From positions 1-9,646 of the forward strand of contig CANRJL010000030.1 in NCBI GenBank assembly GCA_947630935.1: a DNA stretch of 9,646 nucleotides, written 5' to 3'. Below, in pieces: positions 1 through 8,201 of the stretch. This stretch comes from an uncultured Bacilli bacterium. GTDB lineage: Bacteria; Bacillota_I; Bacilli_A; RF39; UBA660. The stretch's first letter is position 1. Each line of letters begins with the position of its first letter. The position numbers were made by a program, and so were the translations under genes. The notes beneath the pieces are model-generated. The model searched no databases, had not been told where the DNA came from, and saw only the letters and a list, made by a program, of their open reading frames with translations.

Positions 1-479
1 TTAAAGAATTTATGAAAACTAAAATTAAAAAAGATTTAGTAATTATTTGTAATTTAGAAGAAAATAAATTTTATCAAAAATTACAAGAAAATACTAATTT
101 TACAAGTGATAAAAGAATTAAATTTATAGGTTCAGTTTATGACCAAGATGAATTGAAAACATTTAGAGTGTTAGCTTATGCTTATTTACATGGGCATTCA
201 GCTGGTGGGACTAACCCTTCATTATTAGAGGCTTTAAGTAGTACTAAAGTTAATATTTTATATGATGTAGCTTATAATAAAGAAGTTGGTTTAGATAGTT
301 GTTTTTACTTTAATAAGAATGAAAATAATTTAAAAAATGTTTTAGAAAAAGTTGATAAGTTAAGTAAAGATGAATGTTCTAAATATGAATGTCTTGCTAA
401 AAAAAGAATTAAGGATAGTTATACTTGGGATATTGTTTGTGAAAAATATCAACAGTTATTTAAAGAAATTTTAAAATGA
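1..479 (+). CDS. GT4 glycosyltransferase, DUF1972/rhamnosyltransferase type (C-terminal part, 5' truncated by window)
   Basis: The frame is open to the left edge, so the Met codon at 12 is probably internal and about 158 C-terminal residues are visible. They show the second Rossmann half of a GT-B enzyme: a strand and turn (KKDLVIICNLEENKFY), then RIKFIGSVYD, and the donor-binding block HGHSAGGTNPSLLEAL. The GGTNPSLLEAL form is what I know from the DUF1972-linked beta-1,4-rhamnosyltransferases of streptococcal capsule and rhamnan loci (Cps2T/WchF group). The expected role is cytoplasmic transfer of a sugar, probably rhamnose from dTDP-rhamnose, to the lipid-linked chain. The N-terminal DUF1972 half would lie upstream and is not seen. 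The gene ends 13 bases before the next start, so the two are probably co-transcribed. Family is fairly sure; donor and linkage are inference. Confidence 0.8.
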   Translation, partial: KEFMKTKIKKDLVIICNLEENKFYQKLQENTNFTSDKRIKFIGSVYDQDELKTFRVLAYAYLHGHSAGGTNPSLLEALSSTKVNILYDVAYNKEVGLDSCFYFNKNENNLKNVLEKVDKLSKDECSKYECLAKKRIKDSYTWDIVCEKYQQLFKEILK

Positions 480-492
480 TGGTGATTAACAG

Positions 493-2562
493 ATGATTAA
501 AAATAAGAAATTAAGAGTGATATTAGTAATTTTTCAAACTTTTATGGCATATTTATTATCGATTTATATTTTAAATAATGGCCTTAATTTATCAGTATTA
601 TTAAATGGCGATATTTTCTTGTTTTTTATAGTTTGGCTTATTAGTTGCTTTGTTTTATGTCATTTTTTTGTCCCTCTTAAATCTTTATATGAATGGTTGT
701 TTAGGAAAAGATTTGTTGTTGCTTTTTTGGTCTTTCTTTTATTAGTGTTGGGTAAATTTAATGGTAGTTCTTATGGCATGTGGAATACATATATTGAACC
801 TAATTATCCTGTTAGTAGTTTAAATTCGATTATAGCGCCAATAAGAGCAATTAGAAGTGATGAATGGTTTGTGAATTCGCCTCATGTTTTATCAGAATTT
901 AAAAATAATTTTGATTATTATAATTCTTTTTCGCGAAGTGTTCCGACTGATATGTTTGCAACTTTACCAGTTCCAGTTAAAAGTTTGATGATTGTTACTA
1001 AACCATTTTTAATAGGTTATCTTTTCTTAGGTAAAGATTATGGAATGGCTTTTTATTGGTGGGGAAGATTAATTGTTTTATTTTTAGTTACTTTTGAATT
1101 TTTTAGAATATTTACTAAAGATAATCGAAAGTTATCATTACTAGGAACTATCTTAGTGACTTTTTCACCAGCTATTTTTTGGTGGTATTCGCAATATTTA
1201 GTTGAACAATTAATTGGTGGTAATTTAGCTATAATTATGTTTTATTATTTATTACATGCTAAAGAAAAGAAAAAGAAAATTTTATATTCTGGTGGTTTAG
1301 GGTTTGGCTTTTTAATATTTTTCTTTACTTTTTATCCCGCTTGTTTAGTTCCTTTAGGTTATTTTTATTTAATTTTAGCTTTATATTTACTTTATGAATA
1401 TCATAAAAGCGAAAAAATAAAATTAAAAGATTTAAGTTATTTATTAATACCGATTAGTATGTTTGGAATTTTTTTAATTATTTTCTTTATGAAAAGCTAT
1501 GATGCTTATAAAATAATTAATAATACGATTTATCCTGGGCAAAGAATAAGTTTAGGTGGAGAAGGTTTTAAAAATTTATTTTATTATCCTATATCAATAT
1601 TATTTCCTTATCTTAATGTAAATAACCCTTGTGAAGCTGCAACTTTTTATTCTTTTTTTCCATTTAGTATTATTTTAGCATTATATTTAATTATTAAAGA
1701 ACGGAAAGATAATATTTTGCTAATTAGCTTAATAGGGTTAGTAACTTTATTTCTTTTAGTAACAATTTTGCCAATACCAAAAGTTATGGCTGAGTTAACA
1801 TTGTTAGCTAAAGTTCCGGGGGTAAGATTAGTTGTTATAATTTCTTATATTTTGGTTTTTATGACTATTTTAGTTTTAAATAAAATTAAATTAACTAAAA
1901 ATAGTAAAAAAGTTTTAGGAGTTTTAAGTGTAATTATAAGTTTAGGAGTTACTTATTATGGCTATCGGGAAATATTAGCAAATTATTCCATGAAAGTTCT
2001 AGTATTATGTTCGTTTGCTTTAATTATTATTTTAATTTTAATGATTACTAAAAAAGACAATTTATTACTTTTTAGTATAGCTTTATTATGCTTTTTTTCA
2101 ACGATTTATGTTAACCCTTTAATGAAGGGCTTTAATGGGATATATGAAAAGCCTCTTAGTAAAGAGTTAGAAAAATATCAAAATGAAGGTAAAAAATGGT
2201 TAGTGTTAGATAGTTTTGTTATTCCTAATTATTTTTTAGCAAATGGTTTAAAAGTAATTAATTCAACTAATTTATATCCTAATATAGATTTTTATCATTT
2301 ATTAGATAAAGATTTAAAGTATGAAAGTGTTTATAATCGTTATGCTCATATAGAAGTTAAATTAGGAAAAGATGTGACTAGTTTTAAGAGTCCTTATGAA
2401 GACCAAGTTCATATTTCTTTGAATTCGAATGATTTGAGTAAATTAGATGTTAGTTATATTGCTTCTTTATCTGATATAACAGTATTTGCTAATGAAAATG
2501 TTTCTTTTAAAGAATTGTATCATTTAGATAATATTTATTTGTATCAAGTTATATATAGTTAG
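493..2562 (+). CDS. Large polytopic membrane protein, putative GT-C-type glycosyltransferase
   Basis: This 689-residue protein has about a dozen or more hydrophobic segments, beginning at residues 8-28, 40-60 and 73-88 and running to about 540. A mostly soluble C-terminal part follows (about 541-689) with NSTNLYPNIDFY near 590-601. After the third helix comes a conserved-looking loop, RAIRSDEWFVNSPH (118-131). An Asp/Glu pair in the first large external loop is typical of GT-C enzymes that use polyprenyl-phosphate sugars. Other landmarks are FSPAIFWWYS (224-233) and YPGQR (347-351). I recall similar long membrane proteins beside rhamnan genes in streptococci and Lachnospiraceae, but I cannot assign a firm family. 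The start is set by GGTGAT at 481-486, seven bases upstream. Likely role: sugar transfer to the polymer on the outer face. A YfhO-like protein is an alternative. Confidence 0.65.
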   Translation: MIKNKKLRVILVIFQTFMAYLLSIYILNNGLNLSVLLNGDIFLFFIVWLISCFVLCHFFVPLKSLYEWLFRKRFVVAFLVFLLLVLGKFNGSSYGMWNTYIEPNYPVSSLNSIIAPIRAIRSDEWFVNSPHVLSEFKNNFDYYNSFSRSVPTDMFATLPVPVKSLMIVTKPFLIGYLFLGKDYGMAFYWWGRLIVLFLVTFEFFRIFTKDNRKLSLLGTILVTFSPAIFWWYSQYLVEQLIGGNLAIIMFYYLLHAKEKKKKILYSGGLGFGFLIFFFTFYPACLVPLGYFYLILALYLLYEYHKSEKIKLKDLSYLLIPISMFGIFLIIFFMKSYDAYKIINNTIYPGQRISLGGEGFKNLFYYPISILFPYLNVNNPCEAATFYSFFPFSIILALYLIIKERKDNILLISLIGLVTLFLLVTILPIPKVMAELTLLAKVPGVRLVVIISYILVFMTILVLNKIKLTKNSKKVLGVLSVIISLGVTYYGYREILANYSMKVLVLCSFALIIILILMITKKDNLLLFSIALLCFFSTIYVNPLMKGFNGIYEKPLSKELEKYQNEGKKWLVLDSFVIPNYFLANGLKVINSTNLYPNIDFYHLLDKDLKYESVYNRYAHIEVKLGKDVTSFKSPYEDQVHISLNSNDLSKLDVSYIASLSDITVFANENVSFKELYHLDNIYLYQVIYS

Positions 2563-2570
2563 TTTTAATT

Positions 2571-2599
2571 AGCAAAAAAATGAAGTTTTTAATTTTGCT
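2571..2599 (+). terminator. Weak AT-rich hairpin after the membrane protein gene
   Basis: AGCAAAA (2571-2577) is the exact reverse complement of TTTTGCT (2593-2599), giving a 7-bp stem with a 15-base loop; an inner A5/T5 pairing (2576-2580 with 2586-2590) is an alternative. It lies eight bases past the stop codon. No clean T-run follows the outer stem, so it may be only a partial terminator or an mRNA 3' structure. Confidence is low. Confidence 0.3.
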
Positions 2600-2606
2600 T
2601 GTTGGT

Positions 2607-2635
2607 TTGATATTTTAAGTTATAAATGCTATACT
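2607..2635 (+). promoter_or_regulatory. Sigma-A type promoter with extended -10, internal to the cluster
   Basis: The -35 element TTGATA (2607-2612, 5/6 match) is separated by exactly 17 bases from TATACT (2630-2635, 5/6 match). The TG at 2627-2628 gives an extended -10 (TGCTATACT). Transcription would start near 2642, leaving a leader of only about 15 bases before the ATG at 2657, which contains the GAGGTG Shine-Dalgarno (2648-2653). It would drive the ABC transporter and the genes after it separately from the upstream glycosyltransferase genes. Seen in sequence; activity is inferred. Confidence 0.75.
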
Positions 2636-2656
2636 ATTAATGAATTGAGGTGTTAA

Positions 2657-3396
2657 ATGAAAAAAGAAATAGTTGATGCTATTGAGATTCAAAATGTGAC
2701 GAAAAGTTTTAAGATATATTATGATAAAGCAAGAACTTTAAGGAACATTTAGTATTTTGGCATAAGAGTGAACCTGAGTTATTTACTGCTTTGAAAGATG
2801 TAAGTATTGATATTAAAAAAGGTGAAACTGTTGGTTTAGTTGGGGTAAATGGTTCAGGCAAATCAACTTTATTAAAATTAATGACTAAGATTATTTATCC
2901 GAATAAAGGTAAAGTTATAACTCATGGCAAATTAACATCTTTGCTTGAGCTTGGAGCAGGTTTTCATCAGGACTTTACGGGTCGGGAAAATATTTATTTT
3001 AATGCTTCTATTTTTGGGCTTACTAAAGCTGAAATTGATAAACGGTTAGATGATATTATTGCCTTTTCAGAATTAGGAGATTTTATTGATAACCCTGTGC
3101 GAACTTATTCGTCTGGGATGTATATGCGTCTTGCTTTTTCGATTGCAATTAATGTTGATGCTGAAATATTATTAATTGATGAAATTTTAGCTGTTGGTGA
3201 CCAGCATTTTCAAGAAAAATGTTTTGCTAAATTACAAGAATTAAAAGAAAGTGATAAAACAATTGTTATTGTTAGTCATGATTTAGAAAATATTAAGCGT
3301 TTATGTAATCGAGCTATATGGATACATCAAGGATGTGTATTAGCAGATGGTAAACCAGAAAATGTAATTGCATCTTATTTAAAGAAGTGTGGGTGA
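2657..3396 (+). pseudogene. Polysaccharide ABC exporter ATPase (TagH/RgpD/Wzt-like), frameshifted near codon 28
   Basis: Translation from ATG 2657 gives 28 good residues (EIQNVTKSFKIYYDKARTL), then meets TAG at 2750-2752. The rest lies in the -1 frame, where codons from 2740 (AAG GAA CAT TTA) restore the family sequence KEHLVFWHKSEPELF and run on without a stop to 3396. Adding one A at about 2740 gives an intact protein of 246 residues. It would hold Walker A GVNGSGKST (63-71), the export-type block LLELGAGFH, signature YSSGM (151-155), Walker B ILLIDE (171-176) and the H-loop histidine (208). Its length leaves no room for the C-terminal carbohydrate-binding domain of Wzt. It would power export of the lipid-linked polymer with the permease encoded five bases downstream. 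The longest intact piece starts only at a TTG (2791) inside a conserved strand and lacks the first strands and A-loop. This is either a real mutation or a sequence error. Confidence 0.88.
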
Positions 3397-3401
3397 TATA
3401 A

Positions 3402-4175
3402 ATGGCAATCTTTAAAAAATTGTATCAATATCGGGAATTGTTAAAAACTAATATTCAAAAAGAAATAAGAGGAAAATATAAAGGCTCTTTTTTGGGGGTT
3501 TTATGGTCATTTTTAAACCCATTATTAATGGTATTAGTTTATGCAATTGTTTTTCCGTATATTATGCGAGTTTCAGTTCCAAATTATTTAATTTTTTTAA
3601 TCGTAGCAATTATTCCATGGAACTTTTTTACAACATGTATTACAACTGGTTGTAATTGTGTTTGGCTAAATGGTGGTATCATTAAAAAAGTATATTTTCC
3701 ACGAGAAATCTTGCCAGTAAGTGTTATTTGTGCAGGATGTATTAACTTTTTAATTTCTTGCCTTATCATTTTAATATTCTTGATTTTTGGGGGGATAGGT
3801 TTAAGTATTAATATTTTGTGGTTACCTTTAATAGTTATAATTCAAAGTTTGCTAAGTTTAGGGTTACTTTTTATATTAAGTGCAATTAATGTTTATGTAA
3901 GAGATGTCGAATATTTAGTAAGTTTTGTCTTAAATTTATTATTTTATGGAACACCTATTTTATATACAATAGATATGTTTCCTAAAACATTACAATGGGT
4001 TTTATATCTAAACCCTCTTGCCCATTTAATAGATGCATACCGTTCGATTTTCTATTGGCAAACTATGCCTAATTTAAGTTCAATTGTTTACTTATTTTGT
4101 TTAGCTATTTTAGTATTAGTAACTGGTTATATGATATTTAAAAAATTAGAAAAAGGTTTTGCAGAGGAGTTATAA
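3402..4175 (+). CDS. Polysaccharide ABC-2 exporter permease (TagG/RgpC-like)
   Basis: The protein has 257 residues, the usual size for this family, with about six transmembrane segments after a short amphipathic N-terminus. Family landmarks are the KEIRGKYKGSFLGVLWSFLN block (20-39), IIKKVYFPREILP (93-105), the cytoplasmic loop INVYVRDVEYLV (162-173) and LNPLAHLIDAYRS (203-215). These are shared by the ABC-2 permeases that export teichoic acids, rhamnans and O-antigens on undecaprenyl diphosphate. It forms the membrane channel with the ATPase encoded just upstream. The order ATPase then permease is the reverse of the common tagG-tagH and rgpC-rgpD order. ATG 3402 follows a modest GGTGAT (3392-3397) that overlaps the ATPase stop, suggesting translational coupling. 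Confidence 0.93.
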   Translation: MAIFKKLYQYRELLKTNIQKEIRGKYKGSFLGVLWSFLNPLLMVLVYAIVFPYIMRVSVPNYLIFLIVAIIPWNFFTTCITTGCNCVWLNGGIIKKVYFPREILPVSVICAGCINFLISCLIILIFLIFGGIGLSINILWLPLIVIIQSLLSLGLLFILSAINVYVRDVEYLVSFVLNLLFYGTPILYTIDMFPKTLQWVLYLNPLAHLIDAYRSIFYWQTMPNLSSIVYLFCLAILVLVTGYMIFKKLEKGFAEEL

Positions 4176-4179
4176 GATT

Positions 4180-6360
4180 ATGGATAAATTTTTAAAAATA
4201 AAAAGTATTGTATTAAGTGGTCTTAAAAATCCAAAATTAGTTGTTATGGGATATATATTAAAAAATTATGAACAAATTTTGGTATATGTTGATAATAAAA
4301 AAGTTGATTTTAATATTTATGAAGGACCTGATAATTTTGTTTTAACAGTTGTTTTAGAACCAAAATCTAAAGAAATACAGATATTTGTAGTTAATAAAAA
4401 AGAACGATATGAAATTGTTAAAATTAAAAATAGTTTATTAAAAAGAATAGGAAATAGAATTAAATCTTTATTTTTTCCAATTACGCATACTTTATCACTT
4501 GTATTAAATACTTTAAAAAAAGGAATTGTTTTTTTATGGAAAGAACATCATTTTTTAGTACCTCCTTCTTTATGGAAAAAGTATTTTTTAGCATTTATTC
4601 ATAAAGTAAAAGTAGCATTGCATTTGGTTTATTTAAACCCTTTTCGGCAAAAAGATTATTTAAAATGGGTTAATAATTGTGAAAAAAAACCAGTTTATCA
4701 GGCTTTAGAATATCAACCTTTAATTTCTATTTTAATTCCTGTTTATAATATTAGTCGTTATTATTTAAAAGAGTGTTTAGATTCTATTTTAAATCAAGAA
4801 TATCAAAATTTTGAGATTTGTTTAGCTGATGATTGTTCTACTAATCTGGAAACTATTCAAACATTAAAAGAATATGAAGCAAAAGATTCAAGAATAAAAG
4901 TAGTTTATCGGAAAGAAAATGGACATATTTCTAAAGCAACAAATGATGCTTTAAAAATTAGTAAAGGGGAATTTGTTGCTTTAATGGATAATGATGATGT
5001 TTTAACTCCTAATGCTTTATATGAAATGGTTGCTGTTTTAAATAAAAATAAAGAATATGATTTAATTTATAGTGATGAAGATAAATTGGATATGAATGGG
5101 TTACGTTGTGAACCACATTTTAAGCCTGATTATAGTCCTGATTCTTTATTAGGTGGGAATTATATATGTCATTTTGAGATTTTAAGAAAAAGTATTATGG
5201 AAGAAATTGGAGGGTTTCGGACAGGTTTTGAAGGGGCACAGGACCATGATTTGTTTTTAAGATTTGTAGAAAAAACAACTCCTGAACGAATATATCATAT
5301 TCCTAAAATATTGTATCATTGGCGGAAGGTACCTGGCTCTACGGCTGAAACTATTGAAAGTAAAGAATATGCTATTTTAAATGGTAAAAAAGCAGTAGTT
5401 GATGCTTTAAAAAGACGAAAATTAGATGCAGAAGTAATGGTTCCTATTCCTTCAACTCAGTATGTTGTGCAATATCTTTATAAGAAAGAACCTAAAATTT
5501 CGATTATTATTCCAACAAAAGATTTACCTCGTTTATTAAATAGATGTTTAGAATCAATTTATACAAAAACTAATTATAAAAATTTTGAAGTAATAGTTGT
5601 TAATAACAATAGTGTTTTAGAAGATACATTTGATTTATTAGAAACTTATAAGAAAAAATATAAAAATTTTAAAGTTATTGATGCAAATATGGAATTTAAT
5701 TATTCTAAAATTAATAATTTAGCAGTTGAAGCTTGTAGTGGTGATTATTTATTATTTCTAAATAATGATACTTATGTGCTAACGGCTGATTGGCTAAAAA
5801 TTATGGTTGGTTATGCGATGCAAAGTCATATAGGGGCAGTAGGAGTTAAACTTTTATATGCCGATGATACTATTCAGCATGGTGGGGTTATATTAGGTTT
5901 AGGAAAAGCTGCTGCTCATGCTTTTGCTGGTTTTGATAAAGATTCATATGGAATATATGGTAGGCTTTTAGTTCCTTATAATTATTCTGCTGTGACAGCA
6001 GCTTGTATGATGGTAGCGAAAAAGAAATTTTTACAAGTAAGTGGGTTTGATGAAAAACTTAAAGTAGCATTTAATGACGTAGATTTTTGCTTAAAATTAT
6101 TAAAAGAAGGGTATTATAATATATTTTTGCCTCAAGTTATGTTATATCATTATGAATCAAAATCAAGAGGTTTAGATACAACGACTGAAAAATATAAATT
6201 GATGTTAAAAGAAGTTGATTATTTAAATAAGCGGTGGCATGATGTATTATTACATGACCGATTTTATAATTTAAATTATAGTTTAAAAAAGCCTTTTATG
6301 TTAGATAAAAAAAATGGAGAGGTGAAGCAGTATGAAAAAGAAAGTGAAAGAAATATTTAA
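4180..6360 (+). CDS. Tandem-domain GT2 glycosyltransferase
   Basis: The 726-residue protein starts at ATG 4180, ten bases after GAGGAG (4164-4169); the longer frame from a TTG at 4159 has no such site. It holds two GT-A domains. The first runs from PLISILIPVYN (180-190), with the metal-binding DND (270-272) and GAQDHDL (352-358). The second runs from PKISIIIPTKD (438-448), with LNNDT (527-531), the conserved FNDVDFC (631-637) and the end motif HYESKSRG. Both keep their metal-binding Asp residues, so both may be active, as in bifunctional chain-building transferases. Residues 1 to about 175 form a beta-rich start and an amphipathic stretch, possibly for membrane contact. Role: cytoplasmic extension of the lipid-linked polymer; donors unknown. 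The start lies four bases after the permease stop. Confidence 0.88.
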   Translation: MDKFLKIKSIVLSGLKNPKLVVMGYILKNYEQILVYVDNKKVDFNIYEGPDNFVLTVVLEPKSKEIQIFVVNKKERYEIVKIKNSLLKRIGNRIKSLFFPITHTLSLVLNTLKKGIVFLWKEHHFLVPPSLWKKYFLAFIHKVKVALHLVYLNPFRQKDYLKWVNNCEKKPVYQALEYQPLISILIPVYNISRYYLKECLDSILNQEYQNFEICLADDCSTNLETIQTLKEYEAKDSRIKVVYRKENGHISKATNDALKISKGEFVALMDNDDVLTPNALYEMVAVLNKNKEYDLIYSDEDKLDMNGLRCEPHFKPDYSPDSLLGGNYICHFEILRKSIMEEIGGFRTGFEGAQDHDLFLRFVEKTTPERIYHIPKILYHWRKVPGSTAETIESKEYAILNGKKAVVDALKRRKLDAEVMVPIPSTQYVVQYLYKKEPKISIIIPTKDLPRLLNRCLESIYTKTNYKNFEVIVVNNNSVLEDTFDLLETYKKKYKNFKVIDANMEFNYSKINNLAVEACSGDYLLFLNNDTYVLTADWLKIMVGYAMQSHIGAVGVKLLYADDTIQHGGVILGLGKAAAHAFAGFDKDSYGIYGRLLVPYNYSAVTAACMMVAKKKFLQVSGFDEKLKVAFNDVDFCLKLLKEGYYNIFLPQVMLYHYESKSRGLDTTTEKYKLMLKEVDYLNKRWHDVLLHDRFYNLNYSLKKPFMLDKKNGEVKQYEKESERNI

Positions 6361-8191
6361 TTATAAATATATAGGTTGGTATCTTTTATTTATTAGTATT
6401 TGTTTGGCTTTTTTAATAGAATTATGTTTTCATATTCCTTATTTTTTTAGTAAACAAAAAGGGGATAATTTAGAAAATGCTGTTACATATAAAGTAACTG
6501 ATACATCTTATGAAGTATTTGTTAATAATATAAATCACTATGTTGATGTCTTATCTTTTAGGGTTTTAAATCATCCTAGTGAAAATGTATCTTTTACAAG
6601 TTATGGAATTAAAAATAATGAAGAAACTTTTATTCGAAATGAAAAAATATATATAAGTAGTCCTTCTACTTATTTTATAAGAGTTGCTAAAGATGTTGAA
6701 ACTATTCATTTAGTTTTTGATGTTAAAGATGCTAATATATTAAAATTTGATTCTTTCGTGACTTCTAATAAATTTTCATTTCATTTTTGGCGATTTGCTT
6801 TTATATTTTTAATTATTTATTTTCTTTTAGATATTTTACGAAGTAGATTTACTCTTAAAACTTCATTAGTTCGTTTTTTTGTAAAAGTTTCTTTAGCTTT
6901 TGGAATATTGTTTGCCTTTTTAAACCCAGTATTTTATTCTTTAGATGAAAAAGAACATTTTGTAAGAGCTTATAATATAGCTGATGGTAATTTTATTGAA
7001 GCAAATGGGGAAGCAATAAATTGGTCAAGGGATGTTGTTAATTATATGAAAGACCCGACTGGTGTTTTTATTCCAACAACTTCTGAGTCTTATTTAGAAA
7101 ATTGGCAATATTTAGATGGGTTTACTAAAAATATGCAACTAACTAGTGTTAATTCAACAGCTGTAACATATCCTTTTCCAGCATATGTGATAAGTGGGTT
7201 AGGAATATTTGTGGGAAAGGTATTTAATCTTTCATTTCCTTGGCAATTTTATTTAGGAAGAATTTTTAATGTTTTATTTTATACTATTATTGTAGCTATA
7301 GCTATTAAAATAGGTGGTAAATATTCTAAAATAATCTTTTTGTTAGGCTTGTTACCGGCTTTATTATTTCAGGGAGCATCTTATTCAGCGGATATGATGA
7401 CAAATGCTTTTGCTTTATTAGCGGTGTCTTTAACGTTTTTTTATCGAAATCGGAAGCAAAAAATATCTTATTTAGAATTACTTTGTTTGGCGGGAATATA
7501 TGTTCTAACATTTATTTCTAAAATGGCTTATTTTCCAATTGTTGGTCTTATATTTCTTATACCAAATACCTGTTTTAATAGTAAAAAACAAGCTACTATT
7601 GCGAAAGTATTGTTTCCAATTATGGGAGTTATTGTTTTCGGCTTATGCTATTTGTATGGTGAGAAAATGGGTATAGTACAATGGGGTGGTGTCAATATAA
7701 GCGCTAAAGAACAATTACTATTTATTTTAGAAAACCCTTTAAGGTATGCATATATATTATTTTCTTCTTTACAAGAATCACTTATTGCTTTAGTGTATGG
7801 GGCAACTATGCTTTTAGGTTATAGTGGTGGTTTAGGAGATATTAATTTCTTCTTATTTATTATTATGTTACTTATTTGTATTGCCTCTTCTTATAAAGCA
7901 GAAAAATTAAAACTATTTGATAAATTAATTTTGTTTAGTTTTGTTCTTTTGTCTTTAATTGCCGCGATGTCTGCACTTTATTTAACTTTTACCCCAGTTG
8001 GTGCGAATCGGGTAGGTGGTTTCCAAGGTCGTTATATTGTTCCAATGATTTTGCCATTTGCTTTATTATTTTGTTCAACAAAATTTAAATTAGAAATAAA
8101 AGAAGAAACTGTTCATTTACTGATTATGCTTTTTGTGTTATATTTAAATATATATTCGATAGGTATGATACTATATAAATTTTGTTTTTAA
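6332..8191 (+). CDS. DUF2142 family polytopic membrane protein, putative GT-C glycosyltransferase
   Basis: The 619-residue protein has one N-terminal membrane helix (about 14-38), an external beta-type domain (about 45-148), then roughly ten further helices. Three DUF2142 landmarks are clear: LDEKEHFVRAY (204-214) in the first large loop after a helix, GASYSADMMTNAFALL (348-363) and GGFQGRYIVPMILP (562-575). DUF2142 proteins are found in surface polysaccharide loci and resemble GT-C enzymes, the acidic DE pair being the likely catalytic site. The expected role is transfer of a polyprenyl-phosphate-linked sugar on the outer face; direct proof for this family is not known to me. The gene overlaps the previous one by 29 bases, and its strong GGAGAGGTG (6316-6324) lies inside that coding sequence, which points to coupling. 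Confidence 0.85.
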   Translation: MKKKVKEIFNYKYIGWYLLFISICLAFLIELCFHIPYFFSKQKGDNLENAVTYKVTDTSYEVFVNNINHYVDVLSFRVLNHPSENVSFTSYGIKNNEETFIRNEKIYISSPSTYFIRVAKDVETIHLVFDVKDANILKFDSFVTSNKFSFHFWRFAFIFLIIYFLLDILRSRFTLKTSLVRFFVKVSLAFGILFAFLNPVFYSLDEKEHFVRAYNIADGNFIEANGEAINWSRDVVNYMKDPTGVFIPTTSESYLENWQYLDGFTKNMQLTSVNSTAVTYPFPAYVISGLGIFVGKVFNLSFPWQFYLGRIFNVLFYTIIVAIAIKIGGKYSKIIFLLGLLPALLFQGASYSADMMTNAFALLAVSLTFFYRNRKQKISYLELLCLAGIYVLTFISKMAYFPIVGLIFLIPNTCFNSKKQATIAKVLFPIMGVIVFGLCYLYGEKMGIVQWGGVNISAKEQLLFILENPLRYAYILFSSLQESLIALVYGATMLLGYSGGLGDINFFLFIIMLLICIASSYKAEKLKLFDKLILFSFVLLSLIAAMSALYLTFTPVGANRVGGFQGRYIVPMILPFALLFCSTKFKLEIKEETVHLLIMLFVLYLNIYSIGMILYKFCF

Positions 8192-8201
8192 AGGAGTGCA
8201 T

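Noticed and set aside
2735..2752. Programmed -1 frameshifting in the ATPase gene
   Set aside because: No X-XXY-YYZ heptamer in the zero frame and no obvious downstream stem; single-base loss is simpler.
3584..3769. Minus-strand reading frame of 61 codons opposite the ABC permease gene
   Set aside because: It lies wholly inside a well-supported gene, has no recognisable domain or ribosome binding site, and is a by-product of AT-rich coding sequence.
4159..4179. Earlier TTG start for the tandem GT2
   Set aside because: It would place the start before its own best Shine-Dalgarno (GAGGAG 4164-4169); ATG 4180 is correctly spaced from that site.
7326..7511. Minus-strand reading frame of 61 codons opposite the DUF2142 gene
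   Set aside because: Fully antisense to conserved DUF2142 motifs, with no similarity to a known family.
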